From NCBI RefSeq assembly GCF_014647515.1, contig NZ_BMPI01000003.1, forward strand, positions 179,477 to 243,476: a stretch of 64,000 bases of DNA, given 5' to 3'. The stretch comes from Dactylosporangium sucinum. GTDB taxonomy: Bacteria; Actinomycetota; Actinomycetes; Mycobacteriales; Micromonosporaceae. Shown piece after piece: positions 50,097-58,947 of the stretch. Positions within the stretch are counted from its first letter, which is position 1, and every line of letters starts with the position of its first letter. The position numbers and the translations under genes are program-made. Under the pieces are notes generated by a model. The model saw only the letters and a list, made by a program, of their open reading frames with translations. It ran no database searches and was not told where the DNA came from.

Positions 50097-52700
50097 TTAG
50101 AACGAGCGCAGCTGGCGGACCAGCGCCGCCTCGACCCGCTCCGCGGGGCCCGGCGTGCCGTAGTAGTGGCCCTGGCCGAGCCGGCAGCCGGCGGAGCGGA
50201 CCAGCCGCAGGTGCTGCTCCGCCTCCAGCCCGTGGGCGACCACGGTCACGTTGAGCCGCTGGCCGAGCTTCACGACGACGTCGATGATCGGCGCGATCCC
50301 GCCGCCGCCCGGCGCCGGCGTGAACAGCGAGCGGTCGACCTTCAGCAGGTCGGCGGGGAGCCGGCGCAGGTGGGCCAGGGACGTCGCCCCGGTGCCGAAG
50401 CCGTCCAGGGCGGTGCGCACGCCGATCGCCCGTACCGTGGACAGCGGCTGCGCCAAGCGGTCCAGATCCGTGCCGAACTCGCGCTCGGCCAGCTCGATGA
50501 CCAGGTCACCGGGCTCCACCTGGTGACTGTCCAGGGCCAGGCTCAGCCGTTCGGCGAAGCCGGGGGCCGTGAGGTCGTCGCAGCCCACGTTGACGCTCAT
50601 CCACAGGCGGTACCCCTCATGCTGCCAGAGCGACAGCTGACGGCAGGCCCGGTTCAGCACCCACTCGTCCACCTGCGCCGTCACGCCCAGCTCCCGCGCG
50701 ACGGCGAGCGTCTCCCGCGGCGGGATCGTGCCGAGCCGCGGGTGCCGCCAGCGCAGCAGCGCCTCCACGCCGACCGGGTGGCCCTCGACCAGGTCGTACA
50801 CGGGGTGGAACGCGAGGTCGAACTCGCCCCGCTCGGCGGCCTGCGGCAGCTGCTGCTCCAGCGTGGCCCGCCGGACGTAGGCCGCCTCGGCCGCCTCGTC
50901 GTGCCACTCGATGCGGCCGCGCCCGGCCCGCTTCGCCCGGCGCAGGGCCAGCCCGGCGCGGCGCACCGACTCCTCGGGGCCGCCGCCGACCGGGGCGAGG
51001 CCGATCCCGGCGGACAGCTGGACGACGGTGCCCGGGTCGTACGGCTCGGACAGCCCGCTCAGGAGCCGCGTCGCGAGCGTGTGCGCGTGCACCCTGTCGA
51101 CCCGGGTGAACACCGCGAACTCGTCGCCGTCGATGCGCGCGGCGACGTCGCCGCCGCCGATCATCGACCGGATGCGGGCCGCGACCTCGGCCAGCAGCGC
51201 GTCGCCGACGTCGGGGCCGTGCAGGTCGTTGACGCCGGCGAAGCCGTCGAGGCCGATCGTCACCAGGTACCCGGTGCCGGCGGTCAGCTCCCGCAGCAGC
51301 ACGGCGCGGTTGGCCAGGCCGGTGAGCGGGTCGGCGCGGGTGGTGCGCTGCAGGCTGGCCTCCAGCTCGTGCCGCTCGCCGACGTCCCGCAGGTGCACGA
51401 CCAGGCCCGCGACCTCGGGCTTCGCGCGCAGGTCGGTGACCGTAAACTCGACGTGCCGCCACGCCCCGAACCCGTCGTGGAAGCGTGCCCGGCAGGGTTC
51501 GGATGCGACGGTGCCGAGGTGCCGGCGCACCCCCACGGCGTCCTCGGCATGGACCAGCCGGACGAACGGCTTCCCCTCGACCTCCCGCTCGGACAGCCCG
51601 AACTGCCGGGCCGCGGCCGGCGACTGCCAGCGCACCGACAGGTCCGCGTCCAGCACCAGGATCACGTCGGTGGAGCCGGCGACGAGCGACCGGAACGAGG
51701 CGGCCTGCGCGTCGAGCTGACCGCTGAACCGCCGTACCGTGGCCGCTTCCAGCACCTCCCGGAGCACCACCGCGAGCACGGCGACGGCGCCGATCGCCAT
51801 CGCCTCCGTGCCGATCCGTCCCCGGCTGAAGAGCGCGTACAGCACCGCCGCGCCCCCGGCGAGCACCGGCGCGACGAGCAGCGGGTCCCCGATGAGCGTG
51901 CCGTCGGCGACCGCGCCGGCGGGCGCCGTCTCCCGGCGGGCGGTGGACAGCGACCGGCCGGCGCCCGCCCACACGAGCACCGACCCGGCCACGAGCAGGC
52001 CGCCCGCGGCGAGCAGCCACGCGTCGCGCTGCCCGGCGTCGTCCGGCAGCAGCGGCAGCACGGCCAGGCCGAGCACGAGCAGCGCCACGCCGCCGGCGGC
52101 GGTGACGGCGGCCCACCGCGGATAGGGCGCCCGCACGCCGCTGACCACCGCGACCGTGACGCCGATGACGGCGAGCAGGCAGGTGAGGAAGACGGCGCCG
52201 CTGGGCCCGCCGTCGAGCTCCAGCACGAGGACGAGGAGGGTGAGGTACTTCCACAACGCCACACAGACCCCGTCGAGCCCCCGGCGGGCGGCCCCGCCGA
52301 CCCCGCCGCCGGTGACGCCGGGCAGCAGGAGCAGCCCGCCGACGAGCGCGGCTCCGGCCGCCGGCCCGGCGTACGCGAGCACCACCGCGGCGGCGGCCCC
52401 GTGCCCCTCCGGCGCGGTCGCGCACACCGCGGCGCCGACCAGCCCCGCGCCGAGCGCCACGATCCCGCCGGTGACCCGGGCCGGCCGCCCGCCCCGCCGC
52501 GCCTCGACGGCCAGCCGGAACAGCCAGCACCCGTGCAGTGCCGCGGCGACGGCGGCCCCGAGCACGACGGCGGTGGCCGCGTCGAGCCCGGCGAGCGGCC
52601 CGCCGAGCAGCACGACCGCCGCGGCGGCGAGGGTGACGGGGGCGGACGCCGGCAGCCGGCGCCCGCGTGACCGGTGTGCGCCGCCGACTCCCGGTGCCAT
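50097..52700 (-). CDS. Membrane GGDEF/EAL c-di-GMP protein with PAS domain
   Basis: An 867-residue signalling protein. About eight N-terminal membrane helices (MASE-like) precede a PAS domain (DVILVLDADLSVRWQSPAAARQFGL), a GGDEF domain whose motif is DGDEF, and a C-terminal EAL domain (VEALLRW). In the EAL domain the DDFGTG motif reads LDGFGTG, so one metal-binding Asp is lost; the general-base Lys (KVDRSLF) is kept. Either activity may be weak or regulatory. The gene's TAA stop is formed at the junction with the IS630 element. Confidence 0.9.
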   Translation of the reverse strand: MAPGVGGAHRSRGRRLPASAPVTLAAAAVVLLGGPLAGLDAATAVVLGAAVAAALHGCWLFRLAVEARRGGRPARVTGGIVALGAGLVGAAVCATAPEGHGAAAAVVLAYAGPAAGAALVGGLLLLPGVTGGGVGGAARRGLDGVCVALWKYLTLLVLVLELDGGPSGAVFLTCLLAVIGVTVAVVSGVRAPYPRWAAVTAAGGVALLVLGLAVLPLLPDDAGQRDAWLLAAGGLLVAGSVLVWAGAGRSLSTARRETAPAGAVADGTLIGDPLLVAPVLAGGAAVLYALFSRGRIGTEAMAIGAVAVLAVVLREVLEAATVRRFSGQLDAQAASFRSLVAGSTDVILVLDADLSVRWQSPAAARQFGLSEREVEGKPFVRLVHAEDAVGVRRHLGTVASEPCRARFHDGFGAWRHVEFTVTDLRAKPEVAGLVVHLRDVGERHELEASLQRTTRADPLTGLANRAVLLRELTAGTGYLVTIGLDGFAGVNDLHGPDVGDALLAEVAARIRSMIGGGDVAARIDGDEFAVFTRVDRVHAHTLATRLLSGLSEPYDPGTVVQLSAGIGLAPVGGGPEESVRRAGLALRRAKRAGRGRIEWHDEAAEAAYVRRATLEQQLPQAAERGEFDLAFHPVYDLVEGHPVGVEALLRWRHPRLGTIPPRETLAVARELGVTAQVDEWVLNRACRQLSLWQHEGYRLWMSVNVGCDDLTAPGFAERLSLALDSHQVEPGDLVIELAEREFGTDLDRLAQPLSTVRAIGVRTALDGFGTGATSLAHLRRLPADLLKVDRSLFTPAPGGGGIAPIIDVVVKLGQRLNVTVVAHGLEAEQHLRLVRSAGCRLGQGHYYGTPGPAERVEAALVRQLRSF

Positions 52701-52813
52701 GGTGGGGTCCGTCCGCTCGCTGGGTCAGGGGGATGCCTAGCTGACCCGGTAACGACACCCCCGCGTCACGGTGACGGAGCGCTCAACGTTGTTCCCCCGA
52801 AAGAGCGAAAAGT

Positions 52814-52847
52814 GGGCGGGGCAGCCCAGGGGGTGGCTGCCCCGCCC
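52814..52847 (-). terminator. Terminator of the MFS operon
   Basis: GGGCGGGGCAGCC (52814-52826) and GGCTGCCCCGCCC (52835-52847) form a perfect 13-base stem with an 8-base loop, 21 bases past the exporter stop. Confidence 0.85.
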
Positions 52848-52867
52848 GTGTTCCCGCCCGGGAACGT

Positions 52868-54463
52868 CTAGCGGCTCGGTGCCGGCTCCTCCGCCGGCTG
52901 CTCGGCCGGCTTCGCGAGGTCGAGCGTCGTGCGCAGCGCCGTCGGGCGCATGAGCAGGGCCGCGATCACGCCGACCACGGCGATCGCCGCCGAGATCAGG
53001 AAGATGTGGCCGGTCGCGTCGCCGTACGCGGCGCGGACGATGTGCTGCATCGCCTCGGGGAGGGCGTTGAGGTTGAGGTTGCTCGTCTCGCCGCCGCCCG
53101 CCGTGGGCTGCACGCCGGCCTGGGCCAGGGCGTGCGTGATGTTGTCGGTGACCCGGCGGGCCAGGACGGCGCCGAGGACCGACACGCCGATCGTGCCGCC
53201 CAGCGAGCGGAAGAACGCGATCGTCGAGCTGGCCGCGCCGATGTCCTTGAGCCGCACCGTGTTCTGCACGGCGAGCACCAGGTTCTGCATCGACGAGCCG
53301 ACGCCGACGCCGACCAGCAGCATGCCGAAGCCGACGAAGTACAGCGACGTCGCGTGGTCGATCGTCGACAGCACGGCGAACCCGGCGACGAGCACGATCG
53401 TGCCGCCCACGATGTACGGCTTGATCCGCCCGGTCCTCGTGATCAGGCGCCCGACGATGATCGACGAGGCCAGCACGCCCGCCATCATCGGGATGGTCAG
53501 CAGGCCCGCCTCGGTGGGCGAGTAGCCGCGGCCGATCTGGAAGTACTGGCCGAGGAACACCGCGCCGCCGAACATCGCCATGCCGACCGCGAGGCTCGCC
53601 ACGATCGACAGGGCCGTGGTGCGCTCGGCGAGGATCGGCAGCGGCACCACCGGCTCGGCGGCCCGCGACTCGACCCACACGGCCAGCGCGAGCAGCACCA
53701 CCCCGGCGCCGGCCATGGCCGCGGTCTGCCAGGACAGCCAGGCGAACGAGCCGTCGACGAACGAGACCCAGATGAGCAGCACGCTGACGCCGGCGGCGAT
53801 GAGCGAGGCGCCCAGGTAGTCGATCTTCACGTTGTCCCGGCGGAGCGTGGTGACGTGCAGGGTCTTCTGCAGCACGATCAGCGCGATGACCGCGACCGGC
53901 ACGCCGACGAAGAAGCACCAGCGCCAGCCGAGCCACGACGTGTCGACGATGAGGCCGCCGAGCAGCGGGCCACCGACGGTCGCGACCGCCATGACGCCGC
54001 CGAGATAGCCGTTGTACCGCCCCCGCTCCCGCGGCGGGATCATGGCCGCGATCACGACCTGGACCAGCGCCTGCAGGCCGCCGACGCCGATGCCCTGGAA
54101 CGCGCGGGCGGCGATGAGCTCGCCGGCGTTCTGCGACAGGCCGCTCAGCATCGAGCCGACGACGAAGATGACGATCGAGACCTGGACGAGCAGCTTCTTG
54201 TTGTAGAGGTCGGCGAGCTTGCCCCAGATCGGGGTCGACGCCGTCGCGGTGAGCAGGGTGGCGGTGACCACCCAGGTGTACTGGCTCTGCGAGCCGTTGA
54301 GCGCACCGATGATCTTCGGCAGCGCGGTCGAGACGATGGTGGAGCTCACCAGCGCGACGAAGAGCACGAGCAGCAGGCCGCTCAGCGCCTCGAGGATCTG
54401 CCGATGGGTCATCGGCTCCTCGGCGGCGGCCGCGGCTGCGCGACCGTCGACGGTCTGGGTCAT
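52868..54463 (-). CDS. DHA2-family MFS drug exporter (EmrB/QacA type)
   Basis: Proton-driven multidrug exporter of 531 residues with 14 predicted membrane helices. Motif A is LADLYNKKLLVQVS, and motif C lies in the GGPLLGGLIVDTSWLGWRWCFFVGVPVAVIAL region. The ATG overlaps the MarR stop as ATGA. It is controlled in all likelihood by the co-transcribed MarR protein; the divergent TetR gene may add a second input. Confidence 0.95.
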   Translation of the reverse strand: MTQTVDGRAAAAAAEEPMTHRQILEALSGLLLVLFVALVSSTIVSTALPKIIGALNGSQSQYTWVVTATLLTATASTPIWGKLADLYNKKLLVQVSIVIFVVGSMLSGLSQNAGELIAARAFQGIGVGGLQALVQVVIAAMIPPRERGRYNGYLGGVMAVATVGGPLLGGLIVDTSWLGWRWCFFVGVPVAVIALIVLQKTLHVTTLRRDNVKIDYLGASLIAAGVSVLLIWVSFVDGSFAWLSWQTAAMAGAGVVLLALAVWVESRAAEPVVPLPILAERTTALSIVASLAVGMAMFGGAVFLGQYFQIGRGYSPTEAGLLTIPMMAGVLASSIIVGRLITRTGRIKPYIVGGTIVLVAGFAVLSTIDHATSLYFVGFGMLLVGVGVGSSMQNLVLAVQNTVRLKDIGAASSTIAFFRSLGGTIGVSVLGAVLARRVTDNITHALAQAGVQPTAGGGETSNLNLNALPEAMQHIVRAAYGDATGHIFLISAAIAVVGVIAALLMRPTALRTTLDLAKPAEQPAEEPAPSR

Positions 54464-54939
54464 CGGGTTCCCTCCGGAACGAGAGGTGCGAGAGCCGGCC
54501 CTTGGACCGGTGGAACGGACGAGGCCAGTGCCTCGGTGAATCGGCGCAGGAGGACGCGGAGCGCGTCGATGTCGGCGGGCGACCAGTCACCCAGCGCCTC
54601 GTCGAACAGCGAGCGGTACCAGTCGTCGGCCTCCCGCAGCGCCAGCCGGCCGCCGTCGGTGAGCTCCAGGAAGCTGGCCCGCCCGTCGCGGGGGTCGGCG
54701 ACCCGCCGGACCAGGCCGGCCTGCACGAGCGAGCTGACCGCCCGGCTGGTCGTGGACTGGTCCAGCGCGCAGACCTGGGCGAGCTCCTTGAGGTGGCAGC
54801 CGCCCGCGAGCCGGTCGATGGCGGCCAGCATGCCCACCGTCCCCGGGGCGACGGGGCCGCTCCGATGGTGCTGCTTGAGCAGGCGCACGACCTTCATCAG
54901 GTCGCGCACCTCGTCTCGCAGCAGGGCGACGGTGTCCAT
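54460..54939 (-). CDS. MarR-family transcriptional regulator
   Basis: A 159-residue winged-helix repressor, first gene of the exporter operon. Typical features are LKELAQVCALDQSTTSRAVSSLVQAGLVRRVADPRDGRASFLELTDGG, with the DxR wing. The ATG at 54939 is set by GGAGG on the minus strand. MarR proteins beside DHA2 exporters usually release DNA upon drug binding. Confidence 0.93.
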   Translation of the reverse strand: MDTVALLRDEVRDLMKVVRLLKQHHRSGPVAPGTVGMLAAIDRLAGGCHLKELAQVCALDQSTTSRAVSSLVQAGLVRRVADPRDGRASFLELTDGGRLALREADDWYRSLFDEALGDWSPADIDALRVLLRRFTEALASSVPPVQGPALAPLVPEGTR

Positions 54940-54954
54940 GGGAGTCCTCCAGAT

Positions 54955-55001
54955 ACTTGCCTGGTACAAGCATCCAAAAAACTTGCCCACTGCGCAAGTT
55001 T
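54955..55001. promoter_or_regulatory. MarR-type operator in the marR/tetR spacer
   Basis: AAACTTGC (54979-54986) and GCAAGTTT (54994-55001) form a perfect inverted repeat with a 7-base spacer. A second, weaker CTTG/CAAG pair (54956-54959 and 54967-54970) lies closer to marR. Both lie between the divergent regulators. Confidence 0.7.
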
Positions 55002-55018
55002 GCCCAGTGAGAACTAGG

Positions 55019-55030
55019 TAACATGTCCGC
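55019..55030 (+). promoter_or_regulatory. Leaderless -10 box of TetR gene
   Basis: TAACAT (55019-55024) lies 6 bases before the GTG at 55031, without a ribosome binding site. Confidence 0.55.
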
Positions 55031-55603
55031 GTGAGCCTGCGGGAACGCAAGAAGGCGGCGACCCGCCAGGCCCTGCACGAGGCCGCGGTGGCCCTGTCCG
55101 TCGAGCACGGCCTGGAGCGGGTCACGGTCGAGGCGATCGCCGACGCGGCCGAGGTGTCCCGGCGCACGTTCTCCAACTACTTCGCCAGCAAGGAGGAGGC
55201 CTTCCTCTACGGCGACCACCTGCGGATGCGCCTGCTCCTCGACGCCGTCCGGGAGCGCCCGGGGGACGAGCGGCCGTGGGCCGCGCTCACCGCCGCCGGG
55301 CTGGAGACGCATCGCCGGCTCGGGCCGCGCGACCAGCAGTGGGTCACCCAGGTCCGGCTGGTGCGCCGGCACCCGGCGCTGGCGGCGCAGCAGGTCGCCA
55401 CCTACAGCGCGCTGGAGGACGACCTCACCGCGGAGCTGTGCGCGCGGGGCGTCGGCGACCGGATGCGGGCCCGGCTCATGGCCGCCGCGTTCCTCGTCGC
55501 GATGCGGGTCGCGGTCGCCGAGTGGCTCGACCGCCCGCCGGGCGTCCAGCTCGGTGACGTGACCCGCGAGGCCCTGGACGCGACGGGCGCCGCCTTCGCG
55601 TGA
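55031..55603 (+). CDS. TetR-family transcriptional regulator
   Basis: A 190-residue regulator with a clear N-terminal helix-turn-helix (RKKAATRQALHEAAVALSVEHG ... IADAAEVSRRTFSNYFASKEEAFLYGDH). The C-terminal domain resembles the MftR-like group (RLVRRHPALAAQQ). It diverges from the MarR/exporter operon and shares the operator-rich spacer, so it may repress itself and the exporter. Confidence 0.92.
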   Translation: MSLRERKKAATRQALHEAAVALSVEHGLERVTVEAIADAAEVSRRTFSNYFASKEEAFLYGDHLRMRLLLDAVRERPGDERPWAALTAAGLETHRRLGPRDQQWVTQVRLVRRHPALAAQQVATYSALEDDLTAELCARGVGDRMRARLMAAAFLVAMRVAVAEWLDRPPGVQLGDVTREALDATGAAFA

Positions 55604-55654
55604 GCGAAGACGGCGCCGGGGTTCGCCGGGGTCATGCGGTCGGGCCGGCCCACA

Positions 55655-55797
55655 TCAGCGGGCACCCGTCAGGCGCGGCTTCGCGGCCAGGATCACGCCC
55701 AGCGTCGCGTAGCCGATGAGCAGGTGCGTGCCGCCGATGACGTCGACCAGCCTGCTGTCGCCGAGGATGGCGAACGCCGGCACGGTGCAGATGAACC
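55655..55797 (-). pseudogene. 3' fragment of a membrane-protein gene
   Basis: Minus-strand reading ends in a hydrophobic, protein-like stretch: GFICTVPAFAILGDSRLV, then DVIGGTHLLIGYATLGVILA, then AAKPRLTGAR and a stop at 55655. It has no start codon; at its upstream end it meets the truncated response regulator in opposite orientation. The N-terminal part of the gene is absent. The family is not recognised. Confidence 0.6.
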
Positions 55798-56405
55798 CGA
55801 TCTTCCGCGACGGCCTGGCGATGCTGCTCGGGTCGGTCGACGGGATCCAGGTCGTCGGCACCGCGGCCACCGGCGTCGAGGCCGTCGAGGTCACCGTCGA
55901 CCAGCTGCCCGACGTCGTGGTCATGGACGTGCGGATGCCGGGCCTCAACGGGATCGAGGCGACCCGCCGGATCGCCGCCGAGGCGCCGTCGGTCGGTGTG
56001 GTGGTCCTCACCATGTCGGAGGACGACGGCACGGTCTTCGCCGCCGTCCGGGCCGGCGCCCGCGGATACCTCGTGAAGGGCGCCGAGCAGGAGGAGATCG
56101 TGCGGGCGATCAACACCGTCGCCTCCGGCGGCGCCGTGTTCGGCGCCACGCTCGCCCGCCGCATCGCCGAGTTCTTCGCCGCCGGCCCGCCCTCGGCGAC
56201 CACCGCGTTCCCCGAGCTCACGGCCCGTGAGCGGGAGATCCTCGACCTGCTGGCGGCCGGCCGGTCCAACGCCCAGATCGCCCAGGCGCTGTTCCTGTCG
56301 CAGAAGACCGTCCGCAACAACGTGTCCAACGTCTTCGCCAAGCTGCAGGTCGCCGACGGGGCCGAGGCGATCGTCCGAGCCAGGGAGGCCGGTTTGGGAC
56401 GATGA
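55791..56405 (+). pseudogene. NarL-family response regulator lacking its N-terminus
   Basis: The reading frame has most of a receiver domain (phospho-acceptor in VVMDVRMPGLNG, Lys in YLVKGA) and a complete LuxR helix-turn-helix (LTAREREILDLLAAGRSNAQIAQALFLSQKTVRNNVSNVFAKL). It begins MNPIFRDGLAMLL, whereas relatives begin with a strand and an Asp pair (of the form VLxxDDHPIFRDG). About 10-15 residues, including the Mg-binding acidic pair, are missing, so phosphorylation should fail. No partner kinase is adjacent. A shortened protein could still be made from the ATG at 55791. Confidence 0.8.
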
Positions 56406-56409
56406 TCGC

Positions 56410-57174
56410 ATGGCGCTCATTGCCCACCTCAGTGATCCGCACATCACCACCGGACCGCTCGCCGCCGCGCCCGCCGAGGGGCTCTCCGCGGCCCTGACCA
56501 GGGTGCTCGCCCTCGAACCGCGGCCCGACTGCGTCGTGATCACCGGCGACCTCGCCGACCGCGGCCGGCCCGAGGAGTACGCCGTGCTCCGGCAGCTCCT
56601 CGCCGGCTACCCGCTGCCGGTCCACCTCGTCACCGGCAACCACGACGCCCGGGAGCCGCTGCTCACCACGCTCCGGCTGCCCGCCACCCGCTACGCCGCC
56701 GACCACCCGGGCTTCTCCGTCGTGGTCCTCGACTCCCTCGCCCCCGACCTGCCCGACGGCGGCCGGCTCGGCGACGACCAGCTCGCCTGGCTCGACGGCG
56801 CGCTCGCCGAGCGGGCGGGCACCCCGGTGTTCGTCGCCCTGCACCACCCGCCGATCCGGGTCGGCATCCCCGGCATGGACGCGATCCGCCTGGTCGACGG
56901 CCCCGCGCTGGCCGCCGTGGTGGCGCGGCACCCGCACGTCACCCGGGTCCTCGCCGGGCACCTGCACCGGCCGGTGACCTCGGGCTTCGCCGGGTCCACG
57001 CTCACCGTGGCGCCCAGCACGTACCGTCAGGTCGAGCTCGGCATGCGCGAGGGCCGCCCGGTCGGCTTCGTGGCCGAGCCGGCCGCGTTCCTGCTGCACT
57101 GGCTGGACGGCGGCGACTGCGTCACCCACACCGTCCCCACCAGTCACACCGCGGCACCGGTCATTGCGTACTAA
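56410..57174 (+). CDS. Calcineurin-like phosphoesterase (CpdA-like)
   Basis: A 254-residue metallophosphoesterase. The metal-site motifs are in order: SDPH (DxH), ITGDLADRG, GNHDA, LHHPP and GHLH. This set matches cyclic nucleotide phosphodiesterases of the CpdA group, so cAMP or another cyclic nucleotide is the likely substrate. The start ATG is 4 bases after the response-regulator stop. Confidence 0.9.
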   Translation: MALIAHLSDPHITTGPLAAAPAEGLSAALTRVLALEPRPDCVVITGDLADRGRPEEYAVLRQLLAGYPLPVHLVTGNHDAREPLLTTLRLPATRYAADHPGFSVVVLDSLAPDLPDGGRLGDDQLAWLDGALAERAGTPVFVALHHPPIRVGIPGMDAIRLVDGPALAAVVARHPHVTRVLAGHLHRPVTSGFAGSTLTVAPSTYRQVELGMREGRPVGFVAEPAAFLLHWLDGGDCVTHTVPTSHTAAPVIAY

Positions 57175-57286
57175 CGGGGGATAGCGGGCTGGCACGTTTC
57201 CGGGATTTTGGGCGGTCCGGGCACCCGTACCTTTAGGTGCAACAGCGCACCACCCGAATATGACGCACCCGAGAGGAACCACCCCC

Positions 57287-57733
57287 ATGAGCGAGTACGG
57301 CGAGATGGAGCACGCGGAGACCAGCGCGGGCCTGGCCGAGGCCCACGTCGAGTCCGGCTCGGAGCAGGACTACCAGTCGCAGTACGGCATCCTCGCGCAG
57401 GAGCACGAGAGCTTCGAGCACGAGGAATTCGAGAACATCAAGCACATCGAGTACACCGACGCGGCGGGCAACCACTACGAGGTGACCGAGTACACCCGCT
57501 ACGAGCACACCGAGTACGAGTCGGAGAGCAGCTACGGCGCGTACGGCTCGGAGGGTGGCGACTCGGGCTTCGGCGAGGCGGACAGCGCGAGCGAGAGCCT
57601 GGGCCAGGTCCACGGCGCCGCCGCGATCTCCGGCGGCGGCTCGGAGCTGCACGGGCTGACCGAGCGCTTCGAGAACTTCCTCACCAGCGCCGGCTTCCTC
57701 AGCGACAACGACATCTCGGACTCCAGCGCCTGA
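57287..57733 (+). CDS. Acidic, low-complexity protein
   Basis: A 148-residue protein very rich in Glu, Ser, Gly, Tyr and His with no Cys and few hydrophobic residues until the last 30. Repeated EYT/EYE/EHE patterns (for example YTRYEHTEYESESSYGAYG) suggest an intrinsically disordered chain, possibly metal-binding. There is no signal peptide. GAGAGGAA precedes the ATG, and a strong terminator follows. The family is not recognised. Confidence 0.75.
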   Translation: MSEYGEMEHAETSAGLAEAHVESGSEQDYQSQYGILAQEHESFEHEEFENIKHIEYTDAAGNHYEVTEYTRYEHTEYESESSYGAYGSEGGDSGFGEADSASESLGQVHGAAAISGGGSELHGLTERFENFLTSAGFLSDNDISDSSA

Positions 57734-57770
57734 CCCACCCGCACCCGGGTGTTGGTGGCGATGCGCTCAC

Positions 57771-57800
57771 GGCGCCGGTCGGCTCACGCCGACCGGCGCC
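57771..57800 (+). terminator. Strong hairpin terminator
   Basis: GGCGCCGGTCGGC (57771-57783) and GCCGACCGGCGCC (57788-57800) form a perfect 13-base stem with a 4-base loop, 38 bases past the acidic-protein stop. Confidence 0.88.
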
Positions 57801-57885
57801 GGCGCGCGTTGTGGCAGCTTGTCAAGGCCTTTTGCGTCGGAAATAGGCGGCGTACGAGCGTCGCGGTGACGGAGACTGCAATCCC

Positions 57886-58947
57886 ATGAGCGTCGACGAC
57901 TGGCATTACCTGCCGACCCGCACCAGAGCCGGAGCGCTGCAACGCGGCCTCGGCCGGGGCGCGTTCCGGGCCAGGTTCGACCCCGCGGCCCCCGACCTGG
58001 TGTACGCCTGCGTCCGCCGCGACCACCGCTGGTTCGCCCCCTTCGACGAGCGCGGGATCTACCTCGCCCGGCTCGTCCGCGACCTGGCGCTGCCGGTCGG
58101 CCCGCTCGTCGCCGAGCTGTACTCCGCCGCCGACGACGTCGACCACGTGCTCGGCGTCCTCACGGCCCTCGGCCGGTCCGGCTCCGACGAGGTGATCGAG
58201 AGCCTCCGCCGGTACATCGGCATCGGCCCCCACTGGATCGACGTGCTGCAGTCGATCGCCCGCGACTGGCCCGCGAACTGGTGGGACGACCTGCTCCCGG
58301 TCGCCGCCGACCGGCTGCGCATGACCGGCGTCCCCGACTCGTTCCTGCCGGCCGCCCTGCCCTGGCGCGACTGGACCGGCCGCCTGCCGCTGCCCGAGGC
58401 GCCGGTCACCGTGACCCTCCCGCACGACGCCTGCGAGCCCGCCGGCCCCGACGCCGTCCCCGCCGCGCGCGGCTGGGTCCGCGAGCCGGACTCCGAGCGG
58501 TACTGGCGCGGCCTCACGATCCTCGCCGACCACGGCGACGAGTCCGACGCCCCCGCCCTGCTCGACGGCCTGGGCTGGCTGGACCGCCGCCCCGACGACC
58601 TGTGCGGCTACGATCGGCTGCTCGCCGGCCTGGTCCGCATCGGCGGCTCCGCCGCCAGCGCCGCGCTGCCGAACATCCGCCGGCTGTGGTTCAGCCCGCA
58701 CTCCTACGAGCGCACCAGCTACCTTCAGGCCCGCCTGGCCCTGGAGCCGGCCGAGTGCGACGGCGCCCTCGCCGAGGGCCTGTGGGACTGTGAGACCGGC
58801 GTCCGCCTGCTGTCGGTGCGGCACGTGACGGCCGACGCCCGGACGCGAAGGCGCCTGGAGTACCTGCGCGACGACCCGATCGAGGAGCCCGAGGTGCGCG
58901 CGGCGGCGGCCGAACGCCTGCTGCTGGAGGACGCGGCGGCCGCCTGA
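57886..58947 (+). CDS. HEAT-repeat-like protein of unknown function
   Basis: A 353-residue cytoplasmic protein. Helical pairs with HEAT-like spacing are visible (DHVLGVLTALGRSGSDEVIESLRRYI; DAPALLDGLGWLDR; LLAGLVRIGGSAASAALPNIRRLW; TRRRLEYLRDDPIEEPEVRAAAAERLLLEDA). Repeat proteins of this kind bind partners. No enzyme motif is seen. It starts with MSVDDWHYLPTRTRAGALQRG at ATG 57886. Confidence 0.7.
   Translation: MSVDDWHYLPTRTRAGALQRGLGRGAFRARFDPAAPDLVYACVRRDHRWFAPFDERGIYLARLVRDLALPVGPLVAELYSAADDVDHVLGVLTALGRSGSDEVIESLRRYIGIGPHWIDVLQSIARDWPANWWDDLLPVAADRLRMTGVPDSFLPAALPWRDWTGRLPLPEAPVTVTLPHDACEPAGPDAVPAARGWVREPDSERYWRGLTILADHGDESDAPALLDGLGWLDRRPDDLCGYDRLLAGLVRIGGSAASAALPNIRRLWFSPHSYERTSYLQARLALEPAECDGALAEGLWDCETGVRLLSVRHVTADARTRRRLEYLRDDPIEEPEVRAAAAERLLLEDAAAA

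Larger units (their letters stand above)
48948..50097 (-). mobile_element. IS630-family insertion sequence
   Basis: An element of about 1,150 bases bounded by TA (48946-48947) and TA (50098-50099), the target duplication of the IS630/Tc1 group. Terminal inverted repeats begin AAGATCTTTC at both ends, followed by related ATTTGAGTGA and ATTCGGGTGA. It carries a two-frame transposase. It has inserted in the TAA stop of the GGDEF/EAL gene. Confidence 0.9.
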
